From assembly GCA_903924405.1 (NCBI GenBank), contig CAIYBH010000088.1:1-44743 (forward strand): DNA of 44,743 bases, given 5' to 3'. The notes beneath the pieces are model-generated. The model saw only the letters and a program-made list of their open reading frames with translations. It was not told the origin of the DNA and did no database searches. Positions within the stretch are counted from its first letter, which is position 1. Every line of letters begins with the position of its first letter. The position numbers and the translations under genes were made by a program. Below, piece by piece: positions 19,301-27,771 of the stretch. Source of the stretch: an uncultured Planctomycetaceae bacterium. Its GTDB lineage: Bacteria; Planctomycetota; Planctomycetia; Planctomycetales; Planctomycetaceae.

Positions 19301-19393
19301 TACCGACTCTGGATTCGTGCCGTCCGCGCCGCGGAAGGTGAGACATTCCTGACGGAGTGGACTCCGAACGGCACCAGTATTTCTTTGTCGTGA
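16316..19393 (+). CDS. Large secreted LEPR-xLL protein with ELWxSDGT and FN3-like repeats
   Basis: A 1025-residue protein starting at the ATG at 16316 (GAGG just upstream). The N-terminus is basic (DRRRLRRAVD) and leads into SLEARVLLTA (31-40), the LEPR-xLL-type motif typical of large planctomycete surface or secreted proteins. Residues about 60-475 hold degenerate repeats with ELWRSDGTxxGT, YRTDGTTGGT, DLWKSDGTDAGT and GLWQTDGV cores, a propeller-like pattern. From about 500, fibronectin-III-like modules appear. The last four (from 666) share the pattern YxxWVN...TGxS...LPxGxYRxWIR. The same module occurs in the convergent neighbouring CAP gene. No catalytic motif is visible, so a structural or adhesive role is an inference. 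Confidence 0.85.
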   Translation: MFSIFGTQLRDRRRLRRAVDLQVRDVCRIQSLEARVLLTAVVSKLALEGPVTILPAVEGRQLLAVERFGYTDLYTTDGVTTGTQVFATIPGRLTPDGWTNSTFENYALLDGKLYFNAWVTGSTIRHGLWKTDGKGAVLLLEQSAADARIPFEFVTYNGLVYFAASDTGVGRELWRSDGTVAGTQLAVDVIPGAVGSSPRQMRVFDGQLFFTAGGTEAETIYRTDGTTGGTIPVTSGDYRWSSLPTDSGTVAVAVTDSSLILKRETRASGVELLVMSTAAAVPSRIHQFVPVAGSEYLVDGFLRVGDITFFRRVEYVGGQFSGDLWKSDGTDAGTVPVSSIRLFQAPMNRNGAAQSAIGFFTGVYAENATERLVFFADARTDWGLWQTDGVTLTQIPMTTPAAKPTGQRSLIAAAGRMYSLVPGSGVFEVAEHLVSGRLVGGYSASIDGNPGQLTAMLGGVWFVAGQKLWQVMPQLPDALPGPVPEGDRPGALGTIRAGGKDVFRLRWKPVPGAVAYRINGELSSAGTATTLDIPWDQDRTYSVRIQAVMASGQFSEATDFSFTGFLNSHNLEFAGSTAFTQQVRLRRSPGSGWLYRAEFLDPASGLVLQTTAFRWSSVSSTLQEASLYFPAGKIPASGRLSVRVSPMTVTAPINAATVAFDLRYSEIAVSFSGAVTTITWPSVAGPLGYDLWVNDETRGISQYIRRSSLASNSFSVNFPEGIYRIWVRSKDLVPSLWSQSEVISVGTVPKLLAPSGTIPTADALGSFRWPRVQGAVSMELWVNRVGGPVRVIHETGLAGNSTGFTPTSPLPYGRYQAWIRSQGVGPGHGIWSVSVSFTVLPPTVQPVVATSPFDRTPMITWTAPFAGVSYELWIGRPDGVEVFRKTGISGTSFTLPVALSNGAYRVSLRGQTPDGILLPWSRAEDTPLTIGFTGTVQGTLVGNRTLFWGALSDATHYDVWMNLVSGDQAPQSQIYRNTAVTGTSLLLPATLPAGGYRLWIRAVRAAEGETFLTEWTPNGTSISLS

Positions 19394-19452
19394 AAGGACG
19401 CGACTGATGAGCCATCGGAGTGGGCAGGTGAGACTGTGTTGCCACGGAGGAG

Positions 19453-22044
19453 TCAGCACCATTGCGTATCCGCAAAGATCATGTCCAGCAATCCGGTCTC
19501 CGGCGACTGGTCAGCCTGTGCATCATACAGATCCACCATGTGCGGAAACGATGGGGCGACGCTGAGTTCAGCGGCGTGAACCGTGACGGAGAGAATCTCC
19601 GCCATTTCATCAGTGGGAGCGTCAATATGACGGACCTCGGGGGTGGCTGGGGGTGCAATTCTCTGAGGCGTCGTTTGCAGTGGCGAAGAATCGGCCAGCA
19701 GTTCTGAATTCAGTAGTTTGAGTGAGAATTCGTCTGTGGGCGATACGTGACTCACACGAAATGTCCACGCCGCGCTGGACAAGGTCACACCCTGTGCATC
19801 GATGGCCGTCAGCCAAACACGATACTGGCCACCTCGCAGATTGTCCTTTGATGCCAGTGTGGTTGTTGTCATCCCTTTACTGACGACAAGTGTCTGGCCA
19901 TCGGAATCCTGCAGCAGGAAATCGTAAGCCACGGCACCCGCGACCCGGCTCCACTGATACCTGGGCCATGCCGTGGAGATGACGCTGGCAGGTTGCAGAA
20001 GGACGGGGGGGCGACGGACTTCGAAATCGAGAGCCGTACTCCATTGGTGCCAGGCGCCAGCGGCATCTTTTCCGCGAACCCAGGCGCGAAATGAGCCGTC
20101 TTCGGGGACGGTCAGTGAAATTGATGTGCCTTTGACATTGATATTTCGAAACCACGCTTTCTGACCAGTGAGCTTATTATCGATCCAGACCTCGTACGCG
20201 ACGACTCCCTGCTGTGAGTTCCAACGCAGTTCGGGGGTAGTCTGGAAGTCTGCTGCAGCAACGGACAGGCCCTGTACGGCGTGCGACACGTTGATGATTC
20301 CCTGATTTCCCCAGGGGGTCAACTCTCCGCGTGAGTTTCTGGCGCGCAGCCAGACGGCAACTCTGCCTACGGCCACATCCGGGATGACAAGTGATGTCCC
20401 CGTAGCAGTTGTGTTGCGAAAGTACTGGCTTTTTCGGGAGGTCAGATGGTCAACCCAGACGTCGTAAGAAACTGCTCCGGGGACTGCGGGCCATTCGAGT
20501 GTGGCTGACGACGACTTCTGAATGCTGCCGGTGTTGCTGATCGCCACGGTCGGCCGGGTTTGCCAGACTCCCGTTGGGCTCCAGTTTCCACGCACTCCGG
20601 AGTCGGTCACAGCGCGGACCCAGACGTTGTAGGTCCCCACTCCGAGGTCACGATCGAGCGTCCATGAGTTGGACTGGATCCGTTCTGCAAACACCACTCT
20701 GGATTCACGGGTGGTGGCATTGTCAATCCAGACTTCATATTCACGAGCATTGGACACAGCCGTCCATGTGAGCGTGGGCTTTGTCGTGCGAACGATCTGA
20801 ATTCCCTGAGGCAGTAGAGGGGTCGTGCGGTCATTGACCGTGAACTGCACTTCTGCGGGGGCGAAGTTTTTTGCTGTGACAATGACGGACGTTTGTTTGG
20901 CGGGGTCAACCACGTTGTCGGGAAGGGTTCGGATGGTGAAGCTTTGAGTCGTCTGGCCGGAAGGAATTGTGATCTCCGCAGGAACCTCGAGTTCCGCGGA
21001 GTCGGATGAGGTGATTGAGAACGTCAGTGGAAATGGATCCGGCTCTGTTCGGGACAGTGTGACAACTGATGAGGTGGTTCCCACGAGTTCGCTGAGGACT
21101 GTGGTCGATGCTGAGACGGCGATGGACAATTCCGAGTCAGTGAATCGCTCAAAATCCACTTTGACATTCGCCTGGTCGACAGTGATGAGGCGTGAAGCCC
21201 GAAATGTTTGTCCCTCGAACTGGTATTCAGCCGAGACGAGCCATTTTCCGGGCGTGACCATCAGCGAATAGCATCCGGAGATGCCGATTTCAGTTTCCGC
21301 AACGACACCAGTGAGAGGGTTGACGGCGGTCACAGTGCCCGCGCGAATCGATTCTCCGATGTCATAGAAATCGTTGTCCTGTACGTCAGCATACACGAGG
21401 CCCGTAATGAAGGGGTTGAGATTCCTGATGGAGAAATCCTCGGTGACCATCGAAGCGTTGAAGGCGGTGCCGTTACTGACAAACTGTCCATACCGCACAC
21501 CAACGCCGATTTCCTCGTAGGCGGCATTGAGCATATTTCGGCGATGACCAGGACTGATGAAGAGTACGTCATGTCGATCATAAACATGCTGATCTTCGTC
21601 GATGCCGCGTGTGTGACCGCCCCAGCAGATGTTTTCGCCGACGGCTCCGGAGTAACCTGCGGCCGCAGCTCGGTCCTGAGCGAGTTTTGTAGTTCCGAGG
21701 GTTTTGTGGTCGAAATAATCCCGGTCCAGCATGTCCTGCGAATGGGCACGGGCTACGTTGACAAGGATCTGATGTGGCACAAGAGGTTGTTTCGGGGCGC
21801 CGGTGATTGTGCCAGGTTGCAGCCCTTCGTTCAGGGTGAGTCCCAGTCGGGTGGCTTCAGCTTCCGGATTTGCCCGTGCTCGATTGATCAGTTCCAGCAG
21901 GAGTTGTTCGCGATCCGTCAGTTGCACGGCTGTCAGCAGCGCACGCTGCTCCAGACATTCTGCAGTCTGCAGACTCATCCGGGTTCTCGACCGTCGGCGG
22001 TCAGCCCGAAAGAGCCTCGCAATCAATGTTCGGAAGGACTCCAT
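19453..22044 (-). CDS. CAP (SCP/PR-1) domain protein with C-terminal Trp-rich repeats
   Basis: An 863-residue secreted protein. The start is the ATG at 22044 (MESFRTLIARLFRADRRRSR), which gives the basic leader and LEQRALLTA motif (31-39) seen also in the convergent gene. A CAP domain follows (about 44-205), with LINRARANP, AHSQDM (His101), GENICWGG (136-143) and SPGHRRNML (His167). Next come a carboxypeptidase-regulatory or SdrD-B-like module (about 211-300) and a Calx-beta-like module (about 305-405). Four repeats of about 80-90 residues (412-768) read YEVWIDN...YFRNTTATGTS...YRVWVRA. The tail is acidic. Bacterial CAP proteins are mostly uncharacterised. Confidence 0.88.
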   Translation of the reverse strand: MESFRTLIARLFRADRRRSRTRMSLQTAECLEQRALLTAVQLTDREQLLLELINRARANPEAEATRLGLTLNEGLQPGTITGAPKQPLVPHQILVNVARAHSQDMLDRDYFDHKTLGTTKLAQDRAAAAGYSGAVGENICWGGHTRGIDEDQHVYDRHDVLFISPGHRRNMLNAAYEEIGVGVRYGQFVSNGTAFNASMVTEDFSIRNLNPFITGLVYADVQDNDFYDIGESIRAGTVTAVNPLTGVVAETEIGISGCYSLMVTPGKWLVSAEYQFEGQTFRASRLITVDQANVKVDFERFTDSELSIAVSASTTVLSELVGTTSSVVTLSRTEPDPFPLTFSITSSDSAELEVPAEITIPSGQTTQSFTIRTLPDNVVDPAKQTSVIVTAKNFAPAEVQFTVNDRTTPLLPQGIQIVRTTKPTLTWTAVSNAREYEVWIDNATTRESRVVFAERIQSNSWTLDRDLGVGTYNVWVRAVTDSGVRGNWSPTGVWQTRPTVAISNTGSIQKSSSATLEWPAVPGAVSYDVWVDHLTSRKSQYFRNTTATGTSLVIPDVAVGRVAVWLRARNSRGELTPWGNQGIINVSHAVQGLSVAAADFQTTPELRWNSQQGVVAYEVWIDNKLTGQKAWFRNINVKGTSISLTVPEDGSFRAWVRGKDAAGAWHQWSTALDFEVRRPPVLLQPASVISTAWPRYQWSRVAGAVAYDFLLQDSDGQTLVVSKGMTTTTLASKDNLRGGQYRVWLTAIDAQGVTLSSAAWTFRVSHVSPTDEFSLKLLNSELLADSSPLQTTPQRIAPPATPEVRHIDAPTDEMAEILSVTVHAAELSVAPSFPHMVDLYDAQADQSPETGLLDMIFADTQWC

Positions 22045-22612
22045 TATTGTGTTCCGACCCCTGATGCATTTTTTCCGGGAATAACGGCAGTGAGGAGACT
22101 GCCGTGTGACAGGACCATCGCAGGGAATCTGCTGACAGGCCTGCGCCGTCGGTGGAACTTGCTCGTCGGTGCCACCGTCGGTCACGGTGGCGGGATGCAG
22201 AAACTGCGCCAGACGGTGTTTGGGGAGGGAAAGCCCTGCCTGGACTGCCTGACAACTGCTCTGGAAACGCCGAAAAGCGGGAAGTCCTTACGATTCCGGG
22301 GAGCGGGTGGCGGGAAGCCCTGTGCGACTGTTTCAAGGCAGGGCTGGGCCGCTTGATAATTCGTAAAGAAACTGAAGCAGTGCGTGTTGACGAAATCCCA
22401 CACGGTGTGAGCTGCCCTGGTAAAGTGAGGCTGATGCCTGGGAGGCACAGCTGGTGGGCGAACGTCGCGCGGGCTGGCTTGTGACGACTGGGGAATTCGG
22501 GAATAATCCCGAAGCGGCAGGGGCTTTCCGAATGGCTCACTCGCCCATCAGGGTTGGCCGGTGGTGTGCCGCTCGTTTGCTGGCATCGATTGAAAATCGT
22601 CAGGAGAAATTC
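22045..22612. other. Divergent gap between CAP and thioredoxin-like genes
   Basis: About 570 bases without a convincing gene; frames on both strands are short or shadow the flanking genes. GCCACCGT (22171-22178) and ACGGTGGC (22184-22191) form a perfect 8-bp hairpin. AGCCCTGCCT (22232-22241) is exactly complementary to AGGCAGGGCT (22336-22345) about 100 bases away. Promoters for both neighbours should lie here, but none could be identified with confidence. Confidence 0.45.
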
Positions 22613-23830
22613 ATGGAATGGTTGATTGATGTACGTGCTTGCGCCCTGAAACTGCTGGTGACCCTTCCCATGCTGGGTGGGGTAGCGCAGGCTGAAGAGG
22701 TCAAAGAAAAGTTTTTGAGCGAAGGCGTAACGGCTCGTGTTGGCGGGTATCGGCCGGCGCGAGCTCCAATGGATCAGAAGGCTGAGATTATCAGCAAAGC
22801 GCCGGAGGGGCTGAAGGCTGCGAAGTACGGTTATATCGCGATCGGCGACGGCAAGTGGGCGTTTGTTCTGGACGAGCCGGAAGGCGAAGAGGGACGACTG
22901 TGGATTGATACCAACGGGGATGGCGATGTGACGAATGATCCAGCCACCGAGTGGAAATCGGCGGAGCGTGACGGGTTGAAAATGTACAGTGGCAAGGCCA
23001 CGGTTCAGCTGAGTCCGGAACGCACGGGAGCACTTGGACTTTATCGTTTTGATCCCAAAGATCCGCGGCGCGCGGCACTGGCCGAAACACTGATGTTTTA
23101 TACGGATTTTGGCTCTGAGTACGCATTCCAGCTTGATGGAACAGCGTTCACAACCTTCGTATCCGGCGCCCTTGCGGATGGTGTGGGACTGCCTATTGAT
23201 CGTGATGGTAACAAACGTACCAGCAGTCGGTTTGAAATGGCTCAGGCTGGTAAGCCGTTCAACTTCACGGGGACAACTTATGTATTCCGGGTTGACGACG
23301 GTCGTCTGGTGCTGGAAAAAAGTGCAGAGACATTGGAGCAATTGCCACTGCCACCGGATCTTTCCGTTGGACGACAGGCTCTGACATTCAAGGCGACCAC
23401 GATGCAGGGTGATGCTGTGGAATTCCCGGCGTCGTATCGTGGTCGAATTGTCATGCTTGATTTCTGGGCCACATGGTGCGGTCCGTGCATTGCGGAGTTG
23501 CCCCACATGAAAGAGGCCTACGCGGCGTGGCACGACCAGGGCTTTGACATCCTTGGAGTGAGCTTTGATCAGGAAAACATGGAGGAGAAGGTGAAGTCCT
23601 TCATGGAAGCCGAAATGATCACGTGGAACCAGATTTACGAGGGCAAAGGCTGGAACACGTCAATTGGCATGATGCATGATGTCAGCGGAATTCCGTTTGT
23701 ACTGCTGGTCGATGGCGATACGGGCGAAATCCTCGCCGATTCCCGGGCTTTGCGCGGGCCGGGGTTGAAAGACTTCATCGGCAAAGTGCTGGAATCCCGC
23801 AAAGCTCCGGCAACGGGAGCTTCGGAATAA
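22613..23830 (+). CDS. TlpA-like periplasmic thioredoxin with N-terminal EF-hand-like loop
   Basis: A 405-residue exported protein. The ATG at 22613 is preceded by AGGAG (22602-22606) and opens a signal peptide (MEWLIDVRACALKLLVTLPM, ending near AQA), so the longer frame from 22454 is rejected. The C-terminal domain (about 255-395) is a TlpA/AhpC-type thioredoxin fold with FWATWCGPC (active-site CGPC, 289-292) and the cis-proline GIPF (359-362). The N-terminal 240 residues are less familiar and include DTNGDGDVTNDP (99-110), a calcium-loop-like motif. The protein probably reduces or isomerises disulfides of exported proteins, perhaps cytochromes. It stands alone with its own terminator. Confidence 0.88.
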   Translation: MEWLIDVRACALKLLVTLPMLGGVAQAEEVKEKFLSEGVTARVGGYRPARAPMDQKAEIISKAPEGLKAAKYGYIAIGDGKWAFVLDEPEGEEGRLWIDTNGDGDVTNDPATEWKSAERDGLKMYSGKATVQLSPERTGALGLYRFDPKDPRRAALAETLMFYTDFGSEYAFQLDGTAFTTFVSGALADGVGLPIDRDGNKRTSSRFEMAQAGKPFNFTGTTYVFRVDDGRLVLEKSAETLEQLPLPPDLSVGRQALTFKATTMQGDAVEFPASYRGRIVMLDFWATWCGPCIAELPHMKEAYAAWHDQGFDILGVSFDQENMEEKVKSFMEAEMITWNQIYEGKGWNTSIGMMHDVSGIPFVLLVDGDTGEILADSRALRGPGLKDFIGKVLESRKAPATGASE

Positions 23831-23878
23831 TCCGGGATGTCCCTCCGGGAAATCACGGACAACCTGAACGAAAGTCCC

Positions 23879-23931
23879 GTGCCTGCTGATGTACCTGACC
23901 GATGCTGGCTGGTATTCAGCAGGCATTTTTT
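23879..23931 (+). terminator. Rho-independent terminator after thioredoxin-like gene
   Basis: TGCCTGCTGA (23880-23889) is exactly complementary to TCAGCAGGCA (23916-23925), which is followed at once by six T residues. The 26-base loop is long, but the 10-bp GC-rich stem and T-run are typical. It lies about 50 bases after the stop and separates this gene from the ABC ATPase. Confidence 0.75.
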
Positions 23932-24052
23932 GAGGACCATGTCTGTGGTGGTGCCTGTTGCAGTCTGAGTGGCCGCGAAGCAGAGCTTGAAGCGGAGTTG
24001 ACCGTCGGGGAGATCCCGAGGGAGCCAGAGTGGCCGGAGGGATGTATTGCCG

Positions 24053-25000
24053 ATGAGTGTTCTCCTTGAAGTCAATGGGCTGAGCAAATCGTTTGGTGCT
24101 TTGAAAGCAGTCAGCGATCTCAGCTTTCAGGTCGGGCATGGTGAGGCGTTTGGATTGCTGGGGCCCAACGGGGCCGGAAAATCCACGACGATGATGATGA
24201 TCTGCGGATTGCTGCAGCCTGATGCCGGGGATGTCCTGCTGGATGGCGTTCGACTCGATCGTCGTCATCCGCAGAGTCGCGAGCGAATGGGGGTGGTTCC
24301 GCAGGATCTGGCCATCTATCCGGATCTGACTGCGCGTGAAAACCTGAGATTTTTCGGTCGCCTGTATCATCTGGAGGAGGCCGATCTGCGCACTCGTGTC
24401 GATGAAACGCTCGATCAGGTGGGTTTGCTGGGCCGAGCGGATGATCTGGCGGGGACGTTTTCCGGGGGTATGAAACGCCGGCTCAACTTTGCCGCGTCGG
24501 TGCTGCATCGTCCTGTGCTGCTGATTCTTGACGAACCCACTGTGGGTGTTGATCCACAAAGTCGGGCCCATCTGATTGACTGCATTCGGCAGCTTCAGGC
24601 CACTGGAACGGCGATCATTTACGCTAGTCACTACATGGAAGAGGTGCAGACAATCTGTTCCCGCGTGGCGATCGTGGATCATGGGCGTTTGCTGGCCTGC
24701 GATCAGATTCCCGTGCTTTTGAATCAGATTCCGCTGGAAGTGGAATTCCGGCTTGGGGGCGTCAGTATTCCGAGGGCGTTTGATCCGGGGCCGGCGGCTT
24801 TGCTGGAACGTAACGGGGATGAATGGGTTCTGCGGCTCAGCAGCACGGAGTCGTTTTCAGAATCGGCGATGAGTCGAGAAGCAACGCGGTTACTGAATCT
24901 GCTTGCTGAGCATCAGGTGCCTGTGCGTTCCATTCGGACGCACGAACCCAGCCTTGAGCGTCTGTTTCTGAAATTGACGGGGCATACGCTGAGAGATTGA
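24053..25000 (+). CDS. ABC transporter ATP-binding protein (orphan, CcmA/NatA-like)
   Basis: A 315-residue ABC ATPase with Walker [10 protein letters not shown] (37-45), Q-loop VVPQDL (81-86), signature FSGGMKRR (136-143), Walker [11 protein letters not shown] (156-165) and the switch His in YASHYMEE. It resembles ABC-2-type exporters (NatA/DrrA group), with a C-terminal extension of about 90 residues as in that group. The ATG at 24053 is preferred over a TTG two codons upstream; GGAGG lies at 24036-24040. No membrane permease is encoded on either side, although such ATPases normally pair with one. Its partner must be elsewhere or lost. Substrate unknown. Confidence 0.9.
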   Translation: MSVLLEVNGLSKSFGALKAVSDLSFQVGHGEAFGLLGPNGAGKSTTMMMICGLLQPDAGDVLLDGVRLDRRHPQSRERMGVVPQDLAIYPDLTARENLRFFGRLYHLEEADLRTRVDETLDQVGLLGRADDLAGTFSGGMKRRLNFAASVLHRPVLLILDEPTVGVDPQSRAHLIDCIRQLQATGTAIIYASHYMEEVQTICSRVAIVDHGRLLACDQIPVLLNQIPLEVEFRLGGVSIPRAFDPGPAALLERNGDEWVLRLSSTESFSESAMSREATRLLNLLAEHQVPVRSIRTHEPSLERLFLKLTGHTLRD

Positions 25001-25165
25001 GAGGCGCTCTGGAGCAGTGACGTGTGGCGCTGCAAACCGGCGGAGTTCCGGCAGCGATTCCGCAGTGGGGGCGGGAACCGAGCGAAACGACTTCTTGTTG
25101 AGAATGTGACTTCCGCCGGTCTCCCTGGCAGCATTCGTGTGAAAAACTGAGCAGGATTCTGTGGC

Positions 25166-25930
25166 ATGAAGGTGGAGTTGATTGATTCGACATCCGGGAT
25201 GTCCAGCACACCTTCGTTTGGAATGACGATCCTGCTGAACGAACATACTGCGATTGATGCGGGGACACTCGGTTTTCTCTGGCCAATCAGTCGTCAGCGG
25301 CAGGTGTGTCGGGTCTTTCTTTCACACAGCCATATGGATCATGTTGCTGCCCTGCCCGCCTTTCTGGACAACGTGTATGGAACAGGTCTGGAGTGTCCGA
25401 CGATACTTGCCGGCTCAGACACGTTAAAATCTCTGCAGAGTGACCTGTTCAATGATCGACTGTGGCCGGATTTTGTGCGGCTTTCCGAGCAAGGGCCGGC
25501 CTTTCTGCGTTTACAGCAACTGTCTCCCTTCGAAACCGTCCAGGCAAACGAATTACGGGTAACCCCGTGGCCGCTGTCGCATGTCGTTCCTGTGCTGGGC
25601 TTTCTTGTCGAAGATTCCAGCAGCGCGGTTGCGTTTCTGACGGACACGGGCCCCTGCGACTCAGTCTGGGAACGGCTCAATGCCTGTGAGTCTCTGAAAG
25701 CTGTGTTTCTGGAGTGTAGTTTTCCGAGGCGTCATGAGCCGCTGGCAACCGCATCCGGACACCTGTCGGTGACGACATTTGCTGATGAGATCGCGAAGTT
25801 ACGACGCTCAGTGCCAGTGATTGCTTATCACCTGAAGCCGGCGTTTCATGAGGAGATCGTTGAGGAGTTGAAGCCGTTGCAGCGACCGAATGTGGAAGTG
25901 ATACAGCCCGGCCGAGTCTACACATTCTGA
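25166..25930 (+). CDS. MBL-fold hydrolase, class II cyclic-nucleotide phosphodiesterase-like
   Basis: A 254-residue metallo-beta-lactamase-fold protein. The metal motif HSHMDH (54-59) is followed by His139 in PLSHVVP, Asp160 in TDTGP, His199 in SGHLS and His222 in AYHLKP, a full set of plausible ligands. The HSHMDHVAALP and TDTGP context resembles class II 3',5'-cyclic-nucleotide phosphodiesterases, so hydrolysis of a cyclic nucleotide is possible but not proven. No signal peptide is visible, so it is probably cytoplasmic. It follows the ABC ATPase after 165 bases. A shared transcript is possible, but a functional link is not evident. Confidence 0.82.
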   Translation: MKVELIDSTSGMSSTPSFGMTILLNEHTAIDAGTLGFLWPISRQRQVCRVFLSHSHMDHVAALPAFLDNVYGTGLECPTILAGSDTLKSLQSDLFNDRLWPDFVRLSEQGPAFLRLQQLSPFETVQANELRVTPWPLSHVVPVLGFLVEDSSSAVAFLTDTGPCDSVWERLNACESLKAVFLECSFPRRHEPLATASGHLSVTTFADEIAKLRRSVPVIAYHLKPAFHEEIVEELKPLQRPNVEVIQPGRVYTF

Positions 25931-26250
25931 AAACGGTGTACGGGTGCGCGGGGTGGCAGCGGATTTTCGAGATCTCGTGGCCTGTGCCTTTATATTGAGC
26001 GATGTGTGCCGTTGGCGATGCTGCTGGGCAACGTGGACGGGCTACCGACGTTCATGCTGAACCATGGCAGAATCGTGGAAGCAGGACGCGGGATGAGGTG
26101 TATCACAGTGGGGTGGAGATTGCCACGTTCGACTCGGGTGCAGCGGGTCTGTCCTGTTGCCGTCGCGCGGAGCAGTCTGGACTTGTGATGTGGAGAGTGA
26201 CCCGCGGAACAGCGGAGGCGTTCAGGCTGCGGTGATGCAACGAACAGGTC
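25931..26250. other. Convergent gap with no visible gene
   Basis: About 320 bases between the stops of the MBL-fold gene and the minus-strand phosphoglycosyl transferase gene. Small plus-strand frames (26002-26235, 26006-26188) show no domain character. No clear terminator hairpin with a T-run was found. Confidence 0.5.
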
Positions 26251-27771
26251 TCAAGTTACCAGTTGCTCGGACACCAAGGGTGGTACCAGCACCGGACCGG
26301 TGGTTGTGGACGAGGGTTTGCGGCGAATTTGCTGAACGAATCGTTCCAGATCGCTTTCAAACGGCTGCAGGCTTTTTCCAAGCATCATAAACCAGTCGGA
26401 AAACTCACCCGCCGCAAGGCCTGCCAGTTTGATGTGCCCTACACGAGTGGAATCGACGATCAGCGGCATCTCGATGCGCCAGATTTCGTGGGCTTCGCCG
26501 TTTGAGTGGGCCCGCCATGATGCGTGGTATGCTTCGCCGACACTGGGCATGTTGACCATCAGTTCGACGTTAGCTAGTTGACGCTCCTCGGCGATTGCCG
26601 TCAGCATTTCCCAGAGGTGTGTCCATTCATGGTGGCCCTGCAGTCGGACCTGTTCGTGATGAACGGGACGCCCTTCTCGAGGACGAAAAATGGTGGCGAC
26701 GATCCGTCGGCATCGATTTCCGAGCAACGTCATTTCCGCATGTCCGAACGAGCGGGAGAGAACGAGCAGTGACAGAGCCGTCACGACTGCGATCAGGGCC
26801 AGCCATTCATTCTGAAACAAGGCACTGGCGATTGCACCGGCGCCGGTAATGGCGCACAAGGTTGCCACAACCACCAACAACCGCGCTCCGGTGTGTCCTT
26901 TGCGGACGAGGCAATGATGCAGGTGTCCACGATCGGTGGCGTAAATGCTGCGACCGGTCAGGCGACGTCGGACAATGGCCATCGCCACATCAAAAATCGG
27001 AATTGCCCAGATCGCTGTTGGCATGATCAGGGCGACAGCCGCGTACTGCTTGACGGAACACTTCAGGGCGACGCAACCGAGAACGAGCCCAATGAGCATA
27101 CTGCCAGAGTCACCAAGGAACATTTTCGCCGGAGGAAAATTGTAGATCAAAAAGCCGACCAGACCACCTGCCAAAGCGAGTGAGATCAGCAGTCCGTCCG
27201 GGCGTCCCTGCATGATCATTGTTACGGCAGCAACTGACAGGCTGAGAACGATTCCGGTGGTGGAGGCAAGTCCATCGACCCCGTCAATCAGATTCAGAGC
27301 GTTGATGGCACCCAAAATCCAGAACAGCGTAACGAGGCTGGAAAACACACCAAATTCCAGCGGAATCCCGAACAATTCGACCTGCTCGATCACAATTCCG
27401 GATGGCAGCATGATGAAGGCGGCGATCATCTGACCAAACAGTTTCTGACGGCCTCGCAAACCAAACCGGTCATCCAGCAGTCCGACAAGCACGAGCACGG
27501 CTGCAGAAAATGTCAGGAAGATCAGAAAGCGAAAGTCACCGCGAGATTGCTTCAGGACATCTGCGTCGTACCACAACGTCGCCGCAATCGCAATCAGTAT
27601 CGTCAGGAACAGCGTTGGTCCCCCGGTTAGGGGAACCACCGTCGTGTGCAGCTTTCTGTTACCGTCGGGACGATCCACGATGTTCAGACGCGTGCAGATC
27701 CACCCGATGACTGGCGCAAGACAGCTGGCACTAAACGCTGCGACCAGGAATGTCAAAAGCATTGGACTCAT
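26251..27771 (-). CDS. WecA/MraY-family polyprenyl-phosphate glycosyl-1-phosphate transferase with C-terminal extension
   Basis: A multi-pass membrane enzyme that transfers a sugar-1-phosphate (typically GlcNAc-1-P) to undecaprenyl phosphate, the first step of many surface polysaccharides. Catalytic motifs are LLDDRFGL (98-105), NALNLIDGVDGLAS (157-170), FLGDSGS (218-224) and DRGHLHH (280-286), with about ten hydrophobic segments. DRGHLHH is the WecA/TagO-type sequence. After residue 355 there is a soluble, cytoplasmic extension of about 150 residues (EWTHLWEMLTAIAEERQL...). The start is the ATG at 27771 (MSPMLLTFL); the frame also reaches a TTG at 27795. No other glycan genes are adjacent. 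Confidence 0.9.
   Translation of the reverse strand: MSPMLLTFLVAAFSASCLAPVIGWICTRLNIVDRPDGNRKLHTTVVPLTGGPTLFLTILIAIAATLWYDADVLKQSRGDFRFLIFLTFSAAVLVLVGLLDDRFGLRGRQKLFGQMIAAFIMLPSGIVIEQVELFGIPLEFGVFSSLVTLFWILGAINALNLIDGVDGLASTTGIVLSLSVAAVTMIMQGRPDGLLISLALAGGLVGFLIYNFPPAKMFLGDSGSMLIGLVLGCVALKCSVKQYAAVALIMPTAIWAIPIFDVAMAIVRRRLTGRSIYATDRGHLHHCLVRKGHTGARLLVVVATLCAITGAGAIASALFQNEWLALIAVVTALSLLVLSRSFGHAEMTLLGNRCRRIVATIFRPREGRPVHHEQVRLQGHHEWTHLWEMLTAIAEERQLANVELMVNMPSVGEAYHASWRAHSNGEAHEIWRIEMPLIVDSTRVGHIKLAGLAAGEFSDWFMMLGKSLQPFESDLERFVQQIRRKPSSTTTGPVLVPPLVSEQLVT

Noticed and set aside
22001..23533. Minus-strand open frame of about 510 codons
   Set aside because: It shadows the well-supported thioredoxin-like gene and intergenic sequence, has no domain and has an atypical residue mix.
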